Shown one piece after another: positions 53,079-59,795 of a stretch of 59,795 bases of DNA; within the stretch, counting starts at the first letter, position 1; every line of letters starts with the position of its first letter. Location of the stretch: the IMG/VR virus record IMGVR_UViG_3300047548_000345, positions 1 through 59,795 of that record; one strand, given 5' to 3'. Both the position numbers and the translations under genes were made by a program. The stretch is from a virus. The notes beneath the pieces were generated by a model. That model was given only the letters and a program-made list of their open reading frames with translations, ran no database searches and was not told the DNA's origin.

Positions 53079-54368
53079 TTATCGACCAACCTGTGGTAGA
53101 TATTTAGCTTTGGTCTCTTCCCAGGAGAGGTATATAAGGTCATCATAAAAGAGAGTTTCCGTCGAGACACGGTTCTGTTCTTTGAGAGACTTTATTCTTT
53201 TACTAGCATACTTGGTTTTCCACAATTCGGCAAGTGCTTCGTAAGAAGTATCAAAGGACTTTACCAATTGATCTTCTGTAATCTCACCACGAAGGAACTC
53301 ATTGGTGTTATTGTAGAGAGGTGAGAAATAGATACCGCGTTGATGCTCAGAGCGAATCAATTCTTTTGGAATGTCCAACTTTGAATAGGCAAATGTATAA
53401 GAGCGGTTCTTATGATCACGCTTGTAAGGCTGACCGCTAGCCTTCTTAGCAGCATACCATTCAAAATACTTTCTTGTGTAGTTCTTCTTCAACCAATCAC
53501 GAATTGCATTTACGGTACTGCGAGTTGTTTCATATGAAACTGAACCAGATGAAAAACCCATCTTCTTCCAATGTTTCAGATTATCATACTGAGACAGACC
53601 GCCCATCTTGTTTTTACCGTAGAGTGAAGTGGTTGTCACACCGACAAGAACATCACCATACTGTTTCTTCCATTGCTGTTGCACTTCATCAGAAAGGCAG
53701 AGCAACGCAAGAAGTTTACCGCCAACATAATTGTAACCAAGCGGCTGCAAAGGCACAATCGTAGAACCGATTGCGGTAAAGTTGATCATGCGACCTTGAG
53801 TTTTCTTCTCGCGTTCCCAACCGATAAACTTATCACGCGGCGTCAGATCAAGGAAGTCAGATGAGATACACATGACGCCGAGATATTTACCAGTCTTGCG
53901 ATCAACAACGATATAGTTCAGATTGCGACCGATATTAGAATTGTTCTTCATCGTGGAAGTGAATGTGCGAATACAATTCCACGTTTCAGATAGTTCTGCA
54001 TCTTTCGTATAGATCAATTCAGGCTGCAATTCAAGGTAATCATCAACAGACTTTGGTGACCAAATATTATTTTTGATTTGCTTGATGAACATCTCATCTT
54101 CGATATTCACTAATTGCTTTTCATCACCAAAGAGTGTAGAGACTTCATGCGTAGGATACCGTTCTTGAATTTCACACCACTTTTGGAATAGTGTGTATTC
54201 TTCAACGGTCATTTTTGACACGTTGGTCAGATCATTGATAACAATTTCTTTGAGTTGATCATCCGTCAGACATTCAAATGTTGAAGGATCATTATTAGAG
54301 AGCCAATCATTCCATTGTGCTTCAAGCAAAGGATCTTTCACTTCAACTTCTTCAATAGTTTCTGTCAT
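53079..54368 (-). CDS. DUF4338 (Druantia DruA-like) protein
   Basis: 429 residues from the ATG at 54368 (GGA upstream; an ATG at 54398 is alternative). YLGVMCISSDFLDLTPRDKF, IGWEREKKTQGRMINFTAIG, VGGKLLALLCLSDEVQQQWK, KQYGDVLVGVTTTSLYGKNK and DNLKHWKKMGFSSG follow the DUF4338 pattern of DruA, a component of the Druantia anti-phage system, also known from T4-like marine phages. The function in phages is unknown. The N-terminal 120 residues are acidic and separate. Confidence 0.72.
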   Translation of the reverse strand: MTETIEEVEVKDPLLEAQWNDWLSNNDPSTFECLTDDQLKEIVINDLTNVSKMTVEEYTLFQKWCEIQERYPTHEVSTLFGDEKQLVNIEDEMFIKQIKNNIWSPKSVDDYLELQPELIYTKDAELSETWNCIRTFTSTMKNNSNIGRNLNYIVVDRKTGKYLGVMCISSDFLDLTPRDKFIGWEREKKTQGRMINFTAIGSTIVPLQPLGYNYVGGKLLALLCLSDEVQQQWKKQYGDVLVGVTTTSLYGKNKMGGLSQYDNLKHWKKMGFSSGSVSYETTRSTVNAIRDWLKKNYTRKYFEWYAAKKASGQPYKRDHKNRSYTFAYSKLDIPKELIRSEHQRGIYFSPLYNNTNEFLRGEITEDQLVKSFDTSYEALAELWKTKYASKRIKSLKEQNRVSTETLFYDDLIYLSWEETKAKYLPQVGR

Positions 54369-54436
54369 AATGTTTTCCGAATTTAGAGTATCTAACATAA
54401 TACCACAGATTAGGTATCAAGGCGAGAGAAATTTTA

Positions 54437-54886
54437 TCATTCTTGCAAATAAGTCCTAAACTTATCTTTATACTTTTCATATGTTCCTAAACCAAAGTTA
54501 CATGGTTTACATAAGAGTCCTCTATATTTACCAGTTTGATGGTCATGATCAACCTGAGGAGTTTTCATTACATCTTCACATATAAGGCATTTGTTATCTT
54601 GTTTTGTCAATTCTGAAAGATATTGCTCATAAGTAAAATCTACTATACCTTGCTTTTTCCAAGCATGTTCTCTATAGTATTTTTGATTTTTTTCTCTATA
54701 TTCTAGAGCCGCTTTAGGATCATATTTTTTCTTCCAGTATTCAGGGTCTTCTTCTACCTTTTTACCATACCACTCTTTAGTCAAAGTATTCATTCTGTCT
54801 CTATGCTTCTCCCTATACATTTTCATATAGTTAGGATCAGACCTAGGTGGTAAATCGTCGTAAATCTCTCTTTTCTTTCTAGACAT
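54437..54886 (-). CDS. Endonuclease VII-like HNH protein
   Basis: 149 residues. A Lys/Glu/Tyr-rich helical N-part, then NKCLICEDVMKTPQVDHDHQ, GKYRGLLCKPCNFGLGTYEK with two CxxC zinc pairs and the VDHDHxTGKxRGLLC signature of the endonuclease VII fold. T4 gp49 has additional C-terminal domains absent here, so this is more likely a homing-type HNH nuclease than the resolvase. TATAAATA lies 31 bases upstream. Confidence 0.85.
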   Translation of the reverse strand: MSRKKREIYDDLPPRSDPNYMKMYREKHRDRMNTLTKEWYGKKVEEDPEYWKKKYDPKAALEYREKNQKYYREHAWKKQGIVDFTYEQYLSELTKQDNKCLICEDVMKTPQVDHDHQTGKYRGLLCKPCNFGLGTYEKYKDKFRTYLQE

Positions 54887-54916
54887 ATTAGACTCCTTTC
54901 TAGAAGTTCTTATATG

Positions 54917-54924
54917 TATTTATA
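54917..54924 (-). promoter_or_regulatory. T4-like late promoter TATAAATA
   Basis: Exact octamer on the minus strand, 31 bases before the HNH gene at 54886. Late promoters before homing endonucleases are known in T4. Confidence 0.5.
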
Positions 54925-54940
54925 AGAAAAAACTCAAAAA

Positions 54941-56656
54941 TTACGACTGTAACATAGAAAAATTCTTAATTTTTTGAAACCTATAGACCTTTTCAAACTT
55001 ATCTAGCATCGTATCTGTCTTGTGTGAGATAACAAAGGTATTTGTATCGCCTAGCATGTCCCACATAATCTTGAGGAACTCATCGGTACCATTATTATCT
55101 AGCGAACCATCCAGAACCTCGTCAAGCACAAGAAGATTGGTATTGATTGAGTTACGCATCTTGGCAATCGAACGCCAAGTGAATAGCAGTGCAAGATCGA
55201 TACGGGTCTTCTCACCTTCTGAGAAGTTTTGATAGGAAAACTCATCACGATAACGGCTTTTGATTGTTTCTTCAAACTGTTCATTGATATTGAAGTTGAC
55301 AAAGAAACCCATACGAGCAAGATATTTGTTAATGAGTTTGTTGATGATAGGAAGATATTGCTTGATAATCTTTGTCTTGATACCGCCGTCTTTCAAAAGG
55401 CTTAGCGCGGTTTCAATGAAAAGCCTATCTTCTAAAATCTTAGCCTTCTCATCGGACAGTTCTTCAATCTCTTTTGTTACCGTAGCTAGATCATTCTGGT
55501 TATCAATCAGGATTCTATCAGCATTTTGAATTTGTTCAATTTCATCCGTCAGATCATTGACAATAGAAATAGATGTATTGATAAGAGACTTCTTAGTTGC
55601 AATCTCAGTATTGATCTTATTGTTTTCTAATACGATCTTATCCATCTCTTCGATTGATAGAATACAAGCATCAATTTGCTTAGAGATTTCTCCAAGCCCG
55701 TCTTCAAGTTCTTTAACCTTAGTTTCTGTTTCACATACGATGTTAGACTTAAAACCACTATCAATAGCTTGCCGGCAAGTTGGGCACTCATCATGATCGT
55801 GATAGAAGGCAATGTCTTTCTTATACCGAGATAGATTAGTTTCTATTTTGGTCTGTAGCGCGATATACTTTTTGTGACGATCTTTGCTTTTTGCTTTTTC
55901 TGCGGCTTGTTCGACCAAGTCACTAGACCTTTTTTCAAGGGTTTCGATTTCGGCTTTGAGCGTATGAATTTTGTTCTCATGATCATCCTTTTGAGATATC
56001 AAAGCATCAATCTTATCGCTGTTAGTCTTTTTCAGACTTGCAATGTTGCGTTCAATAAAAGTTTTAAGTTCTTCTTTAGAAGTGAGAGACAGACGGTTTC
56101 GTTCAAGTGCGCTTTTGTTCTCCACCATCTTCTGCTTAACAAGGACATTCATTGTCGAAAAGATTTGAATGTCAAGCAGGTCTTCAATCACACTACGACG
56201 GTCAGCAGGTGATAACTGCATGAAAGGAACAAATGAGGCTGAACCAAGAATGACAATCTGAGTAAAGGACTTGTAGTTCATCTTGAGGATAAACTTCTCA
56301 AGGTGTTCTTGATAGTCCTTCGACGCAGAGTCTTGGTTCAGCAGAACATCATCACAATAGATTTCAAAGACAGCAGGCTTGATACCACGAATGATCTTGT
56401 ATTCTTTACCATTGGTCGAAAACTCAATCTGCACTTCACAATTCTTACCGTTGACCGAGTTGACGAGCAACGGCTTGTTGATCTTACGAAACGCTTTACC
56501 GAACAGAGCAAAGCAAAGCGCATCAAGGATCGTGGACTTACCAGCACCGTTCTCACCGATGATGAGGGCATTGGCAGTCTCGTTCAACTTGATTTCGGTA
56601 AAGGCATTACCAGTAGAGAGTAGATTCTTCCAACGAATAGTCTTGAATACGATCAT
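54941..56656 (-). CDS. 46: Recombination exonuclease subunit gp46 (Rad50/SbcC-like)
   Basis: 571 residues (T4: 560). Walker A GENGAGKST (34-42), coiled coils around a zinc hook DECPTCRQ, the ABC signature NFSEGEKTRIDLA and LLVLDEVLDGSLDN (Walker B/D-loop) are all present. With gp47 it resects DNA ends for recombination-dependent replication. The start overlaps the small gene at 56653. Confidence 0.96.
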   Translation of the reverse strand: MIVFKTIRWKNLLSTGNAFTEIKLNETANALIIGENGAGKSTILDALCFALFGKAFRKINKPLLVNSVNGKNCEVQIEFSTNGKEYKIIRGIKPAVFEIYCDDVLLNQDSASKDYQEHLEKFILKMNYKSFTQIVILGSASFVPFMQLSPADRRSVIEDLLDIQIFSTMNVLVKQKMVENKSALERNRLSLTSKEELKTFIERNIASLKKTNSDKIDALISQKDDHENKIHTLKAEIETLEKRSSDLVEQAAEKAKSKDRHKKYIALQTKIETNLSRYKKDIAFYHDHDECPTCRQAIDSGFKSNIVCETETKVKELEDGLGEISKQIDACILSIEEMDKIVLENNKINTEIATKKSLINTSISIVNDLTDEIEQIQNADRILIDNQNDLATVTKEIEELSDEKAKILEDRLFIETALSLLKDGGIKTKIIKQYLPIINKLINKYLARMGFFVNFNINEQFEETIKSRYRDEFSYQNFSEGEKTRIDLALLFTWRSIAKMRNSINTNLLVLDEVLDGSLDNNGTDEFLKIMWDMLGDTNTFVISHKTDTMLDKFEKVYRFQKIKNFSMLQS

Positions 56657-56817
56657 TCACTTTTCCCAAGTGCAATGTGAATCTTTTCGAAACCTTCACG
56701 CAGTTCTTTAAATACATCAGAAACAGTTTGTATGTAATCTGAAACTGACTCAACGCTCTTTTTAGCCAATTCCAATTGGTCTAACAATTCAGGAACAGTT
56801 TTGAGTTCTTCGGTCAT
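56653..56817 (-). CDS. Small coiled-coil protein between 46 and 47
   Basis: 54 residues: [55 protein letters not shown] single amphipathic helix. It overlaps both neighbours (ATGA-type), so translation is coupled. No family recognised. Confidence 0.65.
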   Translation of the reverse strand: MTEELKTVPELLDQLELAKKSVESVSDYIQTVSDVFKELREGFEKIHIALGKSE

Positions 56818-57080
56818 TCTTTAATTCCAAAATGTTTTCGCAAATCTTCATTGATATCATCTGCTATATTCGAATTATGCACAATATCATTTTCAACAAC
56901 AAAAGTGCCCCACTTGGAAACTCTATCCATGCACTCTTTAGCAATCAGTTTGGCAAAGTCCATCAAGTCTTTTGTATCTGCGGCATCGGTAACATAATAG
57001 TGTCGATCTGTTCCGATTTCTTGATAGTTCAGAACACCGGCTTCAAACCCCAGTTCTATAAGTCTATCTTCGGTCATCAT
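56814..57080 (-). CDS. Small hypothetical protein
   Basis: 88 residues ([20 protein letters not shown]...LRKHFGIKE). It has the look of short phage proteins with an alpha/beta [15 protein letters not shown] segment. It overlaps the gp47 stop by 4 bases and the next small gene. No family recognised. Confidence 0.65.
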   Translation of the reverse strand: MMTEDRLIELGFEAGVLNYQEIGTDRHYYVTDAADTKDLMDFAKLIAKECMDRVSKWGTFVVENDIVHNSNIADDINEDLRKHFGIKE

Positions 57081-58157
57081 TCGGCAAACTCCACTTGTAA
57101 CGCTTCCATGTAGATATCATTCATGAAAGTCTTCATTCTATCAGAATCTACCGGTAATGTCAACCCGTCCAGGTACTTCCTTAGAATAGTCGGTGTATCT
57201 TCTGCTTGATCGATTGCCGTATCTTCTTCATTGTCTTTGAAGGATGAGATATCTTCAATGATGGAAATGTCTAGAGGTCCTGCTTTGTAGAGTTTATCAA
57301 ACATCATATCGAATGCATAAGGATTAGTTTTATTGACACAGACTAACTTGACATAAGAACCGGCATACTTACTAAAGTCAGACTTGTTGATACGTTCGAT
57401 GATATCTGTATGCTTCACATCATCATATGCAACCATCTTGAACATGCCGTGAGGATTACGATGAAAGATCAGTTCTCGCGTTTGCGTATCAAAGACATGA
57501 AAGCCTCGCGGATCATTGTAATCACTCCATGTAAACTCAGCGAAAGCGCCAAGATAATGGATATTACCAGTAGAAGACTTGTGATGATAATGCCCAGTGA
57601 ATACGCAGTCGTAGCGATCAAAGAGTTTAGAATCCATACCATGGTCCGAGACACTGCCTCGAAACATCTCGAAACCATTGAGTTCGAGGTGCCCCATGAG
57701 GACTTCGGCTGGACTTCTCCTGATTGCTTCCATAGACTCATCGTAATTAGACTCCGTTATCCAAGGTAGAAGTTGAATGAGAGTTCCATCAACATCTAGC
57801 AAATGTGGTTTATCATAGACAGAAATGTTTTGATAGCGACCTTCAACAAGTTCGCGCAAGGCATTTACTTCATGCGTATCACGCCAATAGATATCGTGGT
57901 TACCGGCGATGATATGTGTTTCGATACCTTTAGATTCGACAATATCTAAGAACACTTCTCTACAGACTTTGGCCGTTCGAAAGTTAACATACTTGCGACG
58001 ATCATACAAGTCACCTAGATGAATGATGTGCTTGATATTCTGGTCTTCTATGATCTTGAATATGTCTGCGAAGGACTTTGCAAAGTATTCATAGAATGTT
58101 GGATTGTCATTCCGAATCCCGAAAGTGGGTATCAGTTATAAGGGCAACTTTTGCCAT
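57077..58157 (-). CDS. 47: Recombination exonuclease subunit gp47 (Mre11/SbcD-like), apparent +1 frameshift
   Basis: Two frames together give a complete SbcD/Mre11-type protein. The first (58157-58107) encodes [12 protein letters not shown] with metal ligands in DTH, then stops at TGA 58109. The second, +1, continues [17 protein letters not shown] and runs to 57077 with [29 protein letters not shown] and TGHYHHKSS. The join is CAC-TTT-C-GGG-ATT: one extra C at about 58121. Without a shift the protein lacks the first catalytic motif. Programmed slippage, a real mutation or a sequencing error are all possible. Confidence 0.85.
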
Positions 58158-58879
58158 CACTGATTCTCCTTATCAATAAGAGGTTTATAAACATAATCTC
58201 GGGGCACAGGCCCATCTTTACCAATTCTATCTTCTGGATCAAATCCTTTTGCATAGAATCTATTATACAAGAATTTAGATACTCCTGTCAAGTCTTGCAG
58301 TTCTTTCCAGCCTAGATAAACCTTACCTTTGTATTCTATTCGATTGGATCTAACTAGTTTTGCGGCTTGGCCACCTAGTGTGGCATTTTTTCGATTATTC
58401 TCCAGAAACTCTTCTCTGTTTTCTTGCTGCCATTGTTTGATTTTTTGAGACATTTTCTGTCGTCGTTCGTCGTTGTTTTCCCAATTTGCTGTGACCAACT
58501 CACGAATTTTTTGGTTCCAACCAGGTATCCTTTTGCTATGATGATTCTCTTTCAGAAAGCGAATATGTCGGCGGCGATACCACTCATAGTCTCTGGAGTT
58601 GAAGTAATCGACAGAACTATAGCACATTTTATGTAGCGCCCAATTCATTTTGACGGCATCTTCTTGATTATAGACCATCTTGGTCAATAGAAGGTGTGCT
58701 AAAAAATGTTCTCTAGGAAGAAGATTGACCAGATTGTCCGGATCATTACTTCCTCCCAGAGATTTAGGTATGATATGATGGGTTTCACAATAAACATCTT
58801 CTTTTAAGAGTTTATCATCTTTACGCTTATCAATCAGTTGGTAGTAGATTCGCGTATATTTGTTGTCTTTGAATATCAT
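58157..58879 (-). CDS. HNH homing endonuclease with NUMOD-like tail
   Basis: 240 residues from the ATG at 58879 (GGAG 6 bases upstream). YCETHHIIPKSLGGSNDPDN and NLLPREHFLAHLLLTKMVYN form an HNH nuclease core. The C-terminus has a NUMOD-like element (RIEYKGKVYLGWKELQDLTG). It sits directly upstream of gene 47, with its TGA overlapping the gene 47 ATG (TGATG), so the intact gene 47 start is retained. CTAAATA lies 35 bases upstream. Confidence 0.88.
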   Translation of the reverse strand: MIFKDNKYTRIYYQLIDKRKDDKLLKEDVYCETHHIIPKSLGGSNDPDNLVNLLPREHFLAHLLLTKMVYNQEDAVKMNWALHKMCYSSVDYFNSRDYEWYRRRHIRFLKENHHSKRIPGWNQKIRELVTANWENNDERRQKMSQKIKQWQQENREEFLENNRKNATLGGQAAKLVRSNRIEYKGKVYLGWKELQDLTGVSKFLYNRFYAKGFDPEDRIGKDGPVPRDYVYKPLIDKENQ

Positions 58880-58913
58880 TGTTAACTCCAAACGTCTTTG
58901 GTATCGACAATGA

Positions 58914-58920
58914 TATTTAG
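58914..58920 (-). promoter_or_regulatory. Candidate late-type promoter motif CTAAATA
   Basis: ACTAAATAT on the minus strand, 35 bases before the HNH start at 58879 and just inside the gap after the next upstream gene. Confidence 0.45.
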
Positions 58921-58924
58921 TATT

Positions 58925-59110
58925 TCAGTGATTTCTAGGAGCAGGCTTCTCTACACTTTTCTTGTAATCTGATATCTCATCCTCACCAACCAGACCAACC
59001 GCCTTCATGCGTTCCAGCACCTTCTCAGCATCTTTACTGTCATAAGGTGCTGGAATAGCGTTTCGCTTGCAAAACAATTCAATCAGTTGGTCTAGGTCGG
59101 TATCGATCAT
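58925..59110 (-). CDS. Small hypothetical protein
   Basis: 61 residues: MIDTDLDQLIELFCKRNAIP, KDAEKVLERMKAVGLVGEDE, ISDYKKSVEKPAPRNH. Helical and charged; no family recognised. The start overlaps the upstream gene's stop (ATGA). Confidence 0.6.
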   Translation of the reverse strand: MIDTDLDQLIELFCKRNAIPAPYDSKDAEKVLERMKAVGLVGEDEISDYKKSVEKPAPRNH

Positions 59111-59286
59111 TCTTTTTCACCAAGCGAGGCGCGATCACAAAAGAACCGCTTACGCAATTTACTCCATCTAACTCTGTATAATGTTTTCTTAAACCGAACC
59201 CGTAAGCCAAAACTTGATTTATCGCGCCATGGGTAAAAGTGAACACCACATTTTAAATCAGCACCCTCTTCTGTGACATATATCAT
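59107..59286 (-). CDS. Small basic hypothetical protein
   Basis: 59 residues: MIYVTEEGADLKCGVHFYPW, RDKSSFGLRVRFKKTLYRVR, WSKLRKRFFCDRASLGEKE. Basic C-terminus; no family recognised. It overlaps both neighbours (ATGA-type), supporting translation. Confidence 0.55.
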   Translation of the reverse strand: MIYVTEEGADLKCGVHFYPWRDKSSFGLRVRFKKTLYRVRWSKLRKRFFCDRASLGEKE

Positions 59287-59489
59287 TTCGATTTCTCCAA
59301 AGCGGCGCGGGCTTTAACAAACACAGGCGCAAGAACAGTTCCTGCATCAGCGTATAGCCCTAAGTCTTCTGCCCAATCGACAACTTCACGCAGCGCCTCA
59401 CGCAGCCGCTCTATTTCGTCGGCAGCTTCATAACAATCGTCTTCATTGTGCTGCCACTTATCCCGCAACCGTTCAACAATGTCGGTCAT
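59283..59489 (-). CDS. Small coiled-coil phage protein
   Basis: 68 residues from the ATG at 59489 (MTDIVERLRDKWQHNEDDCY, EAADEIERLREALREVVDWA, ...KARAALEKSK). The pattern IVERLR...AADEIERLR is frequent in small phage proteins. The DNA is clearly GC-richer than the rest of the window and partly duplicates the next gene. Confidence 0.65.
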   Translation of the reverse strand: MTDIVERLRDKWQHNEDDCYEAADEIERLREALREVVDWAEDLGLYADAGTVLAPVFVKARAALEKSK

Positions 59490-59795
59490 TCCTTCCCCTC
59501 CCCAAGCGCAGCGCGGGCAATCTTGCGTAGTTTCCCAAGCAACATTCCGCACCTTGATGCCACAGCGCGGCTTTTCATCTTTGATCGTTCACTTCCAATG
59601 TCGCAGATCAAAAGGTTTTCCAACTGATCCACCTCTGCCACTGAAAGCATCTCACGCAGCGCCCCACGCAGCCGCTCTATGGTGACAGAAGCCGCATGTG
59701 CCTCTTGTTCCATCCATGCAATTTTTGCCTCCAGTGCCATGAAATATTGTTTGGCTGCATCACGGCTACAGTCATCACGATGCGCTTCACGACTT
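59486..59795 (-). CDS. Small coiled-coil phage protein, paralogous to its neighbour (5' end may lie outside)
   Basis: ATG at 59740 gives 84 residues (MALEAKIAWMEQEAHAASVT, IERLRGALREMLSVAEVDQL...). The frame stays open to the window edge, where SREAHRDDCSRDAAKQYF precedes that Met, so the true start may be outside. IERLRGALRE and the ending RAALGEGKE parallel the previous gene's IERLREALRE and RAALEKSK, and a stretch of about 29 bases is almost identical in both. GC-rich. Confidence 0.55.
   Translation of the reverse strand, partial: SREAHRDDCSRDAAKQYFMALEAKIAWMEQEAHAASVTIERLRGALREMLSVAEVDQLENLLICDIGSERSKMKSRAVASRCGMLLGKLRKIARAALGEGKE

Noticed and set aside
54395-54425. Sigma70-type promoter before the DUF4338 gene (TTGATA...TATTAT)
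   Set aside because: The spacing is only about 12 bases for the best -10 match, too short to call.

Overview
The window is about 60 kb of a large, T4-like (contractile-tailed, Tevenvirinae-related) lytic phage genome. The core T4 replication and recombination set is present: DNA polymerase gp43, RegA, clamp loader gp44/gp62, sliding clamp gp45, helicase gp41, UvsX, gp46/gp47, dNMP kinase (gp1-like), ThyX and dUTPase. All but one of the genes run on the minus strand with short gaps or ATGA-type overlaps. The DNA looks AT-rich, except for a GC-richer right edge. Several accessory genes point to an alphaproteobacterial, perhaps rhizobial, host: a DUF1127 protein, a DUF1289 protein, an Omp25/31-like outer-membrane protein and an RlpA lipoprotein. 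This host assignment is inference.

Layout, left to right. 1-4.1 kb: HIGH-type nucleotidyltransferase, an ART-like/ParB-like fusion, a HAD phosphatase, a KxDG nucleotidyltransferase-like protein with a capsid-targeting-like leader, and a possible nuclease. 4.2-17 kb: a dispersed tRNA region with 16 tRNA genes, one tRNA fragment and a candidate structured RNA. Between the tRNAs lie Dps, YkuK-like, SpeD-like, SprT-like, PstS, three homing endonucleases, and an envelope cassette (secreted protein, TolQ/ExbB-like, TolR/ExbD-like, membrane protein, RlpA, outer-membrane barrel). 17-27 kb: replication and recombination (gp41, UvsX, gp43), a cupin and ThyX. 27-28.3 kb: small envelope-type proteins and tRNA-Gly. 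28.3-39 kb: about a dozen consecutive sugar-nucleotide, glycosyltransferase and methyltransferase genes. 39-43.4 kb: YspA-like, DUF1127, Hsp20, PAAR spike tip, spike-like and structural proteins, dUTPase. 43.4-49.3 kb: regA-62-44-45 replication block, interrupted by two insertions, then dNMP kinase and a glycosyltransferase. 49.4-54.4 kb: CobS/MoxR-like AAA+ ATPase with a VWA/HExxH partner, and a DUF4338 (DruA-like) protein. 54.4-59.8 kb: an endonuclease VII-like HNH protein, gp46/gp47, an HNH homing endonuclease and small proteins.

Regulation appears layered. Host-type sigma70 promoters (TTGACA-16/17-TATAAT) precede the clamp, AAA+, VWA, SWIM, YspA, Hsp20 and other genes. A second motif, CTAAATA or TATAAATA, recurs 20-40 bases before many starts and resembles T4 late promoters. 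Two of the sigma70 promoters, 35 kb apart, share a roughly 45-base palindromic element.

The most unusual items are the phage-encoded TolQR-like envelope cassette, the large glycan cassette, an apparent +1 frameshift in gene 47, the ART/KxDG enzyme group at the left edge, the shared promoter palindrome, and several structurally odd tRNAs.
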